NCBI GenBank assembly: GCA_002483765.1
Contig: DLIO01000044.1
Span: 1-26,014, forward strand
Direction: 5' to 3'
Source: Lentisphaeria bacterium UBA7640
Lineage (GTDB): Bacteria > Verrucomicrobiota > Lentisphaeria > Victivallales > Victivallaceae
Length of the DNA stretch: 26,014 nucleotides
Position numbers and translations under genes: made by a program. The notes beneath the pieces were generated by a model. The model was not told where the DNA came from, did not search any database, and saw only the letters and a list, made by a program, of their open reading frames with translations. This document shows positions 16,794 to 23,464 of the stretch, one piece after another (within the stretch, counting starts at the first letter, position 1; each line of letters begins with the position of its first letter).

Positions 16794-18151
16794 AGTTCAC
16801 ACCTCTGATGTTCAATCATTCCACGCAACTGAAAATCGCGATCAACCGCTTTTTCAATGGTTTTCGATTCTGAAATCATCCTAATAACTGCTTCCGTAGT
16901 AGAAGAGCGCACTGATACCCAGCCGTCGTCCCAATCAATCCGAGTACCGTCATCTTCAGTAACTGTAGCATCTCCTGCCAGTCCGCGCATATTGCGCAAC
17001 ATAGCATAAGCCTGAGACGACTGGCAACGCACCGTGCTTTTGACAATGTGATATCGTGGGATTTCACTCGCTAAATCAGATAATTCACGCCCAGTCATCG
17101 CCATATATTCTAAAATTACCGCCATCACATAAAGCGCATCAAATCCGCAAACCCATTTCGAACTAGTCAAACTGCCACTACCCTCGCAAGCCACCTGCGC
17201 ACCAGTCTCAAACATTTTATCAATCACATGCGCCTGCCCTACTCTAGTTTTATACAAATTACCGCCATGTTTCGCAACAACATCATCCAATGCGCGCGTT
17301 GAGCAAATATTCGTGACCACACGTGCATCAGAACAGCCTGAAATTAAATAGTCAGCCGCTAATGGCGCAGTATACTCCTCGGACAACGTTTCAGCAGTAT
17401 TAGTAACTATTGCCAAGCGGCTGGCGTCACTGTTAAAAACAAAACCGGCATCCGCTCCCAGTGGGGCAATTAAAGACTGAACTTGGCTGGCAGTGCGCGG
17501 ACGTGGTTCTGGTTCATGCGGCAATATTCCTGAAAATATTTTATTGATACCGATCATTTTTACGCCCAAACGCTCCGCAACACGTTCAGCCACTGCTCCG
17601 CCTGACCCATTGCAAAAATCAGCGACTACGGTAAAATTGGCATTTTCAATGGCACGCGCATCAATAACTCGACAGAGTGCGTCCAAATATTCATCAACCA
17701 CATTTTCAGGCACAGCCTGAACCTTTTTAATTTTATTCCACGGAACGCTGCGATAGCGGTGACTATGATAAATATCCAGAAGTTCTTGGAGTTCAATGCG
17801 ATTAAAATAGTTTCCCTTAGAAGCTAAAGGGATAGCGGCATTCCAACCTGCGTTCTGGTGTCCCGCGCCGAGTAGCAATGCTCCATCAGCGTTGAGATGC
17901 GGGGTAAGAAAATGGATCAAACCGGCTGGCGCGATTCCAGCGTTAAGTACTTCGCAACCACACCCCGTCAAAGCCGCGGTAACGGCATATCGAAGCATAT
18001 TAGTGGAGAATCTTGTGTCGCAACCGAGAACAACTCTACCGCCGTCCAAAAGGGTGCCGACCGCTGAAGCAAAATCAATCGCTCTTTCCACTGTCAAGCC
18101 AGTTCCGACGATGCCACGCATCCCTGCGGTTCCAAGTTTGAATGAACGCAT
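16790..18151 (-). CDS. Phosphohexomutase-like pseudoenzyme, catalytic motifs lost
   Basis: A 453-residue protein that aligns along its whole length with the neighbouring mutase (FKLGTAGMRGIVG at 4-16; GCDTR at 43-47) but has lost the chemistry. The phosphoserine loop TASHNP is GAGHQN (95-100), with Gly97 at the serine position. The metal loop DPDGDR is NSDASR (240-245), lacking two of three Asp. The sugar loop GEGNxGG is CEGSGSL (322-328), and the phosphate loop RxSNTEP is RSSTTEA (415-421). The frame is open throughout and keeps structural motifs, so it is a maintained protein rather than decay. It is the first gene of the operon, with AAAGGA 8 bases before ATG, and overlaps the active mutase by four bases. 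A regulatory or scaffold partner, or a phosphosugar sensor, is inferred. Confidence 0.88.
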   Translation of the reverse strand: MRSFKLGTAGMRGIVGTGLTVERAIDFASAVGTLLDGGRVVLGCDTRFSTNMLRYAVTAALTGCGCEVLNAGIAPAGLIHFLTPHLNADGALLLGAGHQNAGWNAAIPLASKGNYFNRIELQELLDIYHSHRYRSVPWNKIKKVQAVPENVVDEYLDALCRVIDARAIENANFTVVADFCNGSGGAVAERVAERLGVKMIGINKIFSGILPHEPEPRPRTASQVQSLIAPLGADAGFVFNSDASRLAIVTNTAETLSEEYTAPLAADYLISGCSDARVVTNICSTRALDDVVAKHGGNLYKTRVGQAHVIDKMFETGAQVACEGSGSLTSSKWVCGFDALYVMAVILEYMAMTGRELSDLASEIPRYHIVKSTVRCQSSQAYAMLRNMRGLAGDATVTEDDGTRIDWDDGWVSVRSSTTEAVIRMISESKTIEKAVDRDFQLRGMIEHQRCEL

Positions 18152-18193
18152 TGATTTCGTCCTTTAAGGTTTTGGGGTTGATTTAAAAGGTAA

Positions 18194-18221
18194 AATATAG
18201 CACGTCGGATTGAGTTTGAAA
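18194..18221 (-). promoter_or_regulatory. Possible promoter of the mutase operon
   Basis: On the minus strand a good -10, TATATT (18199-18194), lies 16 bases from a weak -35, TTTCAA (18221-18216). A start near 18187 would leave a leader of about 35 bases. The -10 is convincing, the -35 less so. Confidence 0.4.
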
Positions 18222-18229
18222 GTGTTAAC

Positions 18230-18257
18230 TTTTAAGTTTTAAGTTTTAAGTTTTAAG
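18230..18257. repeat. Heptanucleotide tandem repeat (TTTTAAG)x4
   Basis: Four exact head-to-tail copies of TTTTAAG, directly upstream (minus-strand sense) of the presumed mutase operon promoter. Copy number could vary by slippage. Confidence 0.85.
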
Positions 18258-18313
18258 GGTTTGGGAAGAATTTAGAATCTAGGAGTTAGAAGGTTGGACA
18301 CGACTGTTGTAAC

Positions 18314-18349
18314 TTGTGTTCTTAATTCGCGCGCGAATTAAGAACACAA
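18314..18349. repeat. GCGCGC palindrome, copy B (36-base perfect)
   Basis: Arms TTGTGTTCTTAATTCGCG (18314-18331) and CGCGAATTAAGAACACAA (18332-18349) are exact reverse complements with no loop. It lies 3' of the LmbE-like gene. It lacks the central CATxATG of copies A and C but shares the TTAATT-CGCGCG arms. The perfect, loopless form would extrude as a cruciform or bind a dimeric protein. Confidence 0.85.
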
Positions 18350-18364
18350 ATTAGACCTTTCCTC

Positions 18365-18393
18365 ATTCGTGAACATTAGTGTCATTCGTGGAC
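18365..18393 (-). repeat. CCAC-TAATG 3'-end repeat
   Basis: In the sense of the upstream minus-strand gene it reads CCACGAATGACACTAATG, then TTCACGAATG, two to three degenerate units. It lies 24 bases beyond the LmbE-like stop codon and 15 bases before palindrome B. Confidence 0.5.
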
Positions 18394-18417
18394 AAAAAAA
18401 CCTTCCCAACTCTCCGC

Positions 18418-19221
18418 TCAATCCCAGAAATCAATTTTGATTGATGCTTCGAATTGCTCGTTGATTTTTGCTTTTTCGCCAAGAGCTTTGGTCAACGGAT
18501 CATCGCTCGGGTCACAAAACCCGACATGACTATGACGCACCCAGCCTTCCGCAAATTTATATTTGCCGGACAATTTACCAAAGTAACGACAACGTTCCAT
18601 CATATCATTGATAAACGCGCTTCCTTGACTTGTACCCAACCAAGCTTCCTGACTGACGTGGCAACCTAGCATCTGTTTTTTCAGCTCTAGGGCATCCTCC
18701 ACATCAACAAAAAGACCCGGAATCACCGGACGGCGTAACTGGTCAGTAATGCTATGTGGCATCGAATGATAAACTGTTACCTTGCTGTTGACCGGAGAAA
18801 TTTGCGGCACGCACGGCGCTGGCGTCATGCCGCGCGCAAACGCGGCAGTAACGGCCAGACGTCCACAATTGATATGGTCTTCCATGTAATCGTAAGGGCC
18901 ATGAGTTAATATAATCTCTGGGTTTACCTCTCGAACGACTGGAATCAGACGCTCAAGCAGTTCCTTCGTATAGAAAACCTCCAAATCGTCCGTGAGACTT
19001 TCATGAAAGTGCGCACCAATGACTTCAGCTGAATTCTTAGCTTCTTCGCGGCGCATCTTGATAATAGTTTCATGATCATATTGATTAGTTCCGCATGACC
19101 CATTGGCAACATTCATGTAATGAATCTCATAGCCGACGTCTTTCAACGCCACTAGGGTTCCGGCCATCATATAATCAATGTCATCAGGATGCGACGCGAT
19201 AGCAAAAGCTGTTTTTTTCAT
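18418..19221 (-). CDS. LmbE/PIG-L family zinc-dependent deacetylase
   Basis: A 267-residue PIG-L/LmbE-family protein, which usually removes acetyl groups from N-acetylglucosaminyl compounds. Zinc ligands are visible: SHPDD at 10-14 (H11, D14) and EDHINCG at 114-120 (H116); D13 is the likely general base. There is no signal peptide, so it is cytoplasmic. It follows the NagB-like gene by 23 bases with GAGG before its ATG, and the two are almost certainly co-transcribed. In Bacteroidota and others NagB and LmbE domains occur fused in one protein, which supports joint action on an N-acetylated amino sugar phosphate. The substrate remains inferred. Confidence 0.92.
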   Translation of the reverse strand: MKKTAFAIASHPDDIDYMMAGTLVALKDVGYEIHYMNVANGSCGTNQYDHETIIKMRREEAKNSAEVIGAHFHESLTDDLEVFYTKELLERLIPVVREVNPEIILTHGPYDYMEDHINCGRLAVTAAFARGMTPAPCVPQISPVNSKVTVYHSMPHSITDQLRRPVIPGLFVDVEDALELKKQMLGCHVSQEAWLGTSQGSAFINDMMERCRYFGKLSGKYKFAEGWVRHSHVGFCDPSDDPLTKALGEKAKINEQFEASIKIDFWD

Positions 19222-19244
19222 CGTTTATTTTTTTCCTCAGCCCC

Positions 19245-20171
19245 TTAGTGCATTTCAACATCGCAAGCGCCAATACCGCTACGCAAGAAGTTGAATTGAA
19301 CATTTGGATGATCAGCCAACAATGACATCGGAACTCGTGAGTCCGCAATTTTCTTACCGATCATTAACGTCGAAAGACGCAGACCAAACGGATTATCATG
19401 GTGACCAGGATGCCAGATGGAAACTTTTTTCGATTTCCAAGTTTCAACTGGGCCGACCGTAATCGCTTCAGATGGAACATTTTGAACAGTTCCACCACCT
19501 GAAGTACGAGCATTCTGCATCAAAGTAATTGGGTGGAGATTGACGTAACGAGTACCGAGCTGGCGATACTCTTCTGGAGTAGGCGGATGGTCTTTATACT
19601 TGCCTTCACGTTTGACCGGATCATTAAAAGCCCAATGCTTGGTTTCTCCTTGCCCACCCTGCATTACTAAGCAATCTGCGAGATCCCACGACTTGATGTA
19701 CTCAGTAGCATCAAACAATGGAAAATGCATATTTTCTTTTGGCATCAGAAGTTCTGGGCGGATTTTGCTAAAGCAGAGATCCCAAACCGCTTTCTGGAAA
19801 CCGAGCGGAAAACCTGGCTCAACCTCTTTGCCGTCGATAACCCATTCATCCATACTCCAAAAATGACAATGGCGCAGGTTAAGATTAAGTTCATTGACTA
19901 GTCTGGCGACCAATGGCAACTGCTCTGTCGGACCAATCGGACCACAGATACCACAAGGTTTTTCTTCAGTAGCCTGCATCCATGCAGTGATATATTCCAG
20001 CGCTTCTGCCAGATAAAAATCCTCTACCGTATCATAGAATTTTACGGAAAATCCGGGACGAGACATTTTTAAAAGGTCATCCGCGCTCAAACGAGCAGCA
20101 TCGTCAAGGATTTCACGATCCAAAGTGGTGTAGTCCCACCAGTCTGGTGCGATTTTACTGTAGTTAGCCAT
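19245..20171 (-). CDS. NagB-like sugar-phosphate isomerase/deaminase
   Basis: A 308-residue member of the glucosamine-6-phosphate isomerase / 6-phosphogluconolactonase superfamily. GICGPIGPTEQLP (74-86) matches the phosphate-binding loop, WSMDEWV (105-111) the LDEY base region, and GGQGETKHWAFNDP (172-185) the catalytic loop. In E. coli NagB that loop is GxGxDGHIAFNEP: the His is kept (H179), Asp141 is replaced by Thr, and Glu148 by Asp. This is a divergent subfamily, and deaminase activity is likely but not certain. Start chosen by AGGAG upstream. First gene of the NagB-LmbE pair, with a promoter and inverted repeat upstream. Confidence 0.85.
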   Translation of the reverse strand: MANYSKIAPDWWDYTTLDREILDDAARLSADDLLKMSRPGFSVKFYDTVEDFYLAEALEYITAWMQATEEKPCGICGPIGPTEQLPLVARLVNELNLNLRHCHFWSMDEWVIDGKEVEPGFPLGFQKAVWDLCFSKIRPELLMPKENMHFPLFDATEYIKSWDLADCLVMQGGQGETKHWAFNDPVKREGKYKDHPPTPEEYRQLGTRYVNLHPITLMQNARTSGGGTVQNVPSEAITVGPVETWKSKKVSIWHPGHHDNPFGLRLSTLMIGKKIADSRVPMSLLADHPNVQFNFLRSGIGACDVEMH

Positions 20172-20232
20172 TTTTCACTCCTAAGTTGTTGTTTTGCTTT
20201 TAGTGGATTCTTTCCACAATATCGATTACTAG

Positions 20233-20262
20233 ATAATAAAGCCCTTATACGCAAAAAGTAAA
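20233..20262 (-). promoter_or_regulatory. Possible promoter of the NagB-LmbE pair
   Basis: On the minus strand TTTACT (20262-20257) and TATTAT (20238-20233) are separated by 18 bases. The -35 lies inside an ATACGC inverted repeat. The leader would be about 55 bases. Confidence 0.45.
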
Positions 20263-20268
20263 GCGTAT
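20247..20268. promoter_or_regulatory. Inverted repeat ATACGC-N10-GCGTAT, candidate operator
   Basis: Perfect 6-base arms at 20247-20252 and 20263-20268 overlap the predicted -35. The spacing places both half sites on one face of the helix, as for LacI/GntR/ROK-type dimers. The regulator is not in this window. A second short inverted repeat, GTGGA-N5-TCCAC, lies downstream near 20202-20216. Confidence 0.4.
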
Positions 20269-20565
20269 TAAAATATCAATTTTGAAGATGAAGCGATATC
20301 TGAATGCTAACGAACCGAATCAGGAGCTGGAGTGGATAATACTGAATGATAATAGAAAGGCGATTTGGGCACAAACACCCAGATGGAAATTGATGTAAGT
20401 ACGTTCTTTAATTAGCGCGCGCATTATGCGCGCGCGAATTAAGTAATTACTTTACACAATTATTTTAGTCAAAACTTCATAGAAATCCAAAGCCAGAACA
20501 GGAGCTGCGTGTTCACAAAAAAAACACTTCTCCAGCAATTAGTGCCGATTTGTGTTCATTAGTGG
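20269..20565. other. Intergenic spacer with palindrome C and repeats
   Basis: The spacer between the NagB-like gene and the interrupted glycosyltransferase carries palindrome C (20408-20442) and a repeat unit at 20538-20569. The rest (20270-20400) shows no open frame or motif that I recognise. Confidence 0.5.
20408..20442. repeat. GCGCGC palindrome, copy C
   Basis: Arms TTAATTAGCGCGCGCAT (20408-20424) and ATGCGCGCGCGAATTAA (20426-20442) pair except at one base, around a central T. It shares the flank gttctt(t)aatt with copy B and the CATxATG centre with copy A. Confidence 0.8.
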
Positions 20566-20569
20566 TTAG
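20538..20569 (-). repeat. TAACCAC-TAATG 3'-end repeat
   Basis: Read in the gene sense it starts CTAACCACTAATGAACAC and continues as AAATCGGCACTAAT. The TAA is the stop codon of the interrupted glycosyltransferase, as in the transglutaminase case. Confidence 0.6.
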
Positions 20570-21501
20570 ACTCCGAGTTTACGACGGAGCTTTTTGAAGC
20601 GAACCACATTCCGTGCCAGCGGCGCGAGCAGTTGGCAAATGAGCTTATTGCGTCGCTTCAAGGTGTATGGCAGTTTGGCACGTGGCAACCAGCCAGATTT
20701 AATACCAAACTCAACCGCATCAAGAGTGTCATCGTAGAAACGTATTGCGTATGGATTCCACATTTGCCACGGCTTCGGGCCATAAGTAAAGTGCATAAAA
20801 CACCCCTCCTCAAGACGGTCGGCGCGGTAATTTTCAGTGACCATCGGCGCATCCTCTGCAAAACAAAGCAGTGAATTAAGCACTGATTCATCAGTTTGCA
20901 GATAGGCCACGCTATCTTTATTCACCACATCGAGCAGATCATCCGGCAATACTTTTAACATCTGCTGATGCCACCTTTCGATAAACCCGAGTTGACTACT
21001 TTGCACTGAAATCAAGCAAGCTGAACAACTGCGCAGGCGGAGCGGTTCCTTGCGTTCGCCGACATCGCGTTGCCAAACCTCCAGTATTTTCGGCAAGATA
21101 GTATCGGGTGGGTCGTTAGGAGAACGTTTGAGGTGATAAAGGCCTTGCATTTCTGCCGGACCTCGTGACCGGATGTAGATTTGATTATTTTCAGCAAAAA
21201 TCTTATCACTACAATTGCCAGAGAAGATCCCATCGCAGTCAACTCAGGTGATAACCTCAGATTCAGCCTTCATCATAATCACGGGTTTGCTACAGGTAAG
21301 ATTGCGTTTATCTTCGGTCGATAGTGCGGCCGTGCTGACGCCGGGCAGACGTTCAATATCTTCCAGCCATTCTTTGGACCAATCATAGGTGCCAACTAAA
21401 ACCGGTTCATCCATGCCGTGTTGTCGCATTGAGGCGACTAGCAACCAAACTCCCCAAGCATAGGCTTGGTTACAAGCGGTTACCACAGTATTATTATTCA
21501 A
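20566..21501 (-). pseudogene. Glycosyltransferase (GT-A type) interrupted by an in-frame TGA
   Basis: One frame of 312 codons is open except for TGA at 21246-21244 (codon 86). Before it, residues 1-85 (NNNTVVTACNQAYAWGVW, then MRQHGMDEPVLVG) look like the start of a GT-A nucleotide-sugar transferase. After it the frame continues at once with VDCDGIFSGN, giving SEVIT-stop-VDCDG. Related enzymes usually have an aromatic residue or Trp just before the DxD metal motif, so TGG to TGA is a one-base explanation. The rest (226 residues) shows no other damage, including PKPWQMWNPYA. The start is TTG, with GAGGGGGG 6 bases upstream. Alternatives are a recent nonsense mutation, a sequencing error, or stop readthrough; global TGA recoding is excluded by its use as a stop elsewhere. 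It lies downstream of a flippase gene, so a role in surface glycan synthesis is likely if functional. Confidence 0.75.
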
Positions 21502-21526
21502 AATTGCCCCCCTCTAAAGTTAATAG

Positions 21527-21557
21527 ATTATAATACAACTTGGTAATAGAAAATCAA
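21527..21557 (-). promoter_or_regulatory. Possible promoter before the interrupted glycosyltransferase
   Basis: On the minus strand TTGATT (21557-21552) precedes TATTAT (21535-21530) by 16 bases, or TATAAT (21532-21527) by 19. It overlaps the end of the flippase gene. Confidence 0.4.
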
Positions 21558-23116
21558 TTTGACTGGTTACGGCGTTCCCGCCAGTAATGAACCAAACTCT
21601 TGAATCGTTGACTAATTTGTTGTTTTATCATGACTCGCTCACTGGGGATCAGGATAATAAAATATGAAGCAATAATATAGCAACTACCGCCGACAATTCC
21701 GCAGGTTGCGAGCAATGCAAAGTCTGACCATTTTTCACCGTAATATCTTTCTACGAAGTAAAAAAATATAAACGTGGGGATTACGGCGATTATCGGCTTA
21801 AACAACACTTTAATAAAGAATTCAAACCAGCTGGTTTTCAGGTAGTTTAAAAAGAACGGCAACACCACAGTTATAGTCATAAACACTTTAACCCCAAATG
21901 CCGTCCACGCCACACCGACAAATCCGAATTTCGGCAATAGTAACAGATATAAAACTAGTGTAATAGTTGATTCTGCAACGATGATGTACGACAAAAAAGC
22001 GTGCCGATTAGTCATCAACATAAATCTTTCAATGACTGAACGAAAAACAATAGTAGTAAAAACAGTGCCCAGCGTTATCCGACAAACATAAGCCGCCATC
22101 GCGCTGTCCACATTAAATAAAAACCTGATCATTTGAGGAGCGAACCAAAACATACCAAGCGTAAAACCGGTAGTTAAAAAGCTATTCCAACGAATTGAAT
22201 TGATTAAGACCATCGCTAAGAGTTTAAGCTTACCAGTAGCATGAAGGTTTGCGGATAATGGCCCAATATTTTCGTGATAAGCGTCGCTGCCCTCAAACAT
22301 TATCATCGGCAACCGTTGGCCCATCTGAAAAATTCCAACCGATTCCAATCCTGAGAAAATACTGATCAATAAAGTACCACTTCTGACGCCAATAATCCTG
22401 AATACCGCACATAAATAGACAAAACCGCTGAATTTGAAAATTTCCTTGAATTGTTCTGAAGATATCCGTAACCTCAATTTAAAGCCAGGAATAAGCCTCC
22501 CTGCAATAACAAGCATAATGAAATTAGTTGAAATAGTTATCGCTAGGATAAAAACAATCAGGGACAACAATTCTCCACCATATTGAAAAATCAACAATAC
22601 CCCAACTAACTCAACAATTTTGGAGATGCCATTGATATAATTGCGCAAATAAATTTTTTGCAATCCAACCAACAGTTCGGGAAAAATCCCGGTAGGAAAG
22701 ACCAGCGCCGCGCCAATTCCAAAAACGAGAAAGCAAGTCCGGCAATATGCAATCCGTTCAACCGACGCATTATCTAGTTTGAGGATTTCAACGACGAAAA
22801 ACGAAGCGATATAAGTGACAACAATAACCACTACTGCCATCAATGAATAGAATGAGAATATCGTCGATATGGCACCATTGTAGCGCTTAATATCCGTTTG
22901 AAAAAGTTGTACTGCAGTATATTTAAGCGCAGTAACCCCCATCCCGAAATCTAACAGTCGCGAGTAACCAAAAAATGACCACAACAACGTCCATAAACCG
23001 TAAGAATCCAAGCCCAAATAAGCAATAATCCAACGGGAAATCAAAACCCCTTCGACCAGCCGAATCAGCATAAGGCAGTAATTAGTGAAGGTACTCTTAA
23101 CAATCGATGATTTCAT
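21554..23116 (-). CDS. Polysaccharide flippase (Wzx/MurJ-like MOP superfamily)
   Basis: A 520-residue membrane protein with 12 to 14 hydrophobic helices and a short basic tail. The N-terminus (ISRWIIAYLGLDSYGLWTLLWS, from about 26) and LLDFGMGVTALKYTA at 54-68 match the 'lG...yGlw.l......l.dlGl..a' pattern of Polysacc_synt/Wzx proteins, which flip undecaprenyl-linked oligosaccharide across the inner membrane. The central GLESVGIFQMGQRLP fits the second half of the fold. The start has GAGGG at good spacing before ATG. The downstream glycosyltransferase, 52 bases on, makes an O-unit or exopolysaccharide role likely. The sugar carried is unknown. Confidence 0.88.
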   Translation of the reverse strand: MKSSIVKSTFTNYCLMLIRLVEGVLISRWIIAYLGLDSYGLWTLLWSFFGYSRLLDFGMGVTALKYTAVQLFQTDIKRYNGAISTIFSFYSLMAVVVIVVTYIASFFVVEILKLDNASVERIAYCRTCFLVFGIGAALVFPTGIFPELLVGLQKIYLRNYINGISKIVELVGVLLIFQYGGELLSLIVFILAITISTNFIMLVIAGRLIPGFKLRLRISSEQFKEIFKFSGFVYLCAVFRIIGVRSGTLLISIFSGLESVGIFQMGQRLPMIMFEGSDAYHENIGPLSANLHATGKLKLLAMVLINSIRWNSFLTTGFTLGMFWFAPQMIRFLFNVDSAMAAYVCRITLGTVFTTIVFRSVIERFMLMTNRHAFLSYIIVAESTITLVLYLLLLPKFGFVGVAWTAFGVKVFMTITVVLPFFLNYLKTSWFEFFIKVLFKPIIAVIPTFIFFYFVERYYGEKWSDFALLATCGIVGGSCYIIASYFIILIPSERVMIKQQISQRFKSLVHYWRERRNQSN

Positions 23117-23312
23117 CTCTAAACCCTCAGAAAAAGTAGATTAGCCATGAAAAAGATATAGGGACGAGAAATGATGAATGAAAATTTCACAGCATTGGGT
23201 TGCGCTACGTTTTTCACAAGCACAGCAAACACGCTAAACCCCAAAATTATTTTTCTCGACTCCACATCTTTCGTGGTTTCAGTAGCTAAAATCCTCATTT
23301 TCATTCTCTAGT

Positions 23313-23341
23313 CATTACTCATTAGCGTTCTTTAGTGGATA
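23313..23341. repeat. ATTAGTG-type repeat unit
   Basis: CATTACTCATTAGCG and TTCTTTAGTGG form a degenerate unit of the dispersed family. No GCGCGC palindrome lies nearby. Confidence 0.4.
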
Positions 23342-23403
23342 AAAAATACTCTCTGCGAGCTTTTGTGATTTTTTGTTTAAAAGCCACTTTTCAGTGCCGG
23401 TAA

Positions 23404-23441
23404 ACAAAAAATCCGTCAAAGCGCAGTTGACTCGACGGATT
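23404..23441 (-). terminator. Rho-independent terminator of the surface protein gene
   Basis: On the minus strand AATCCGTC (23441-23434) pairs with GACGGATT (23417-23410), enclosing a 16-base loop that can add a small inner stem, and a run of Ts follows (TTTTTTG). It lies 24 bases after the stop codon. Confidence 0.8.
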
Positions 23442-23464
23442 AGATAAAACATTGTTCCGAAAAC

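Larger units (their letters stand above)
23117..23464. other. Spacer with terminator and degenerate repeats
   Basis: Contains the terminator of the surface protein gene (23404-23441), an ATTAGTG-type repeat (23313-23341) and, at 23119-23304, a 61-codon minus-strand frame. That frame reads ETTKDVESRKIILGFSVFAV and ends FFMANLLFLRV, resembling the translation of a non-coding 'accacgaag' repeat common in environmental genomes. I treat it as a decayed repeat and not a gene. Confidence 0.5.

Noticed and set aside
21012..21242. 76-codon minus-strand frame inside the interrupted glycosyltransferase
   Set aside because: It lies in a different frame from the continuous glycosyltransferase reading and has no family features.
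21244..21246. TGA as selenocysteine or a reassigned Trp codon
   Set aside because: No convincing SECIS-like hairpin directly after the codon, and TGA ends many other genes in this window, including several ATGA overlaps. A lone nonsense change is simpler.
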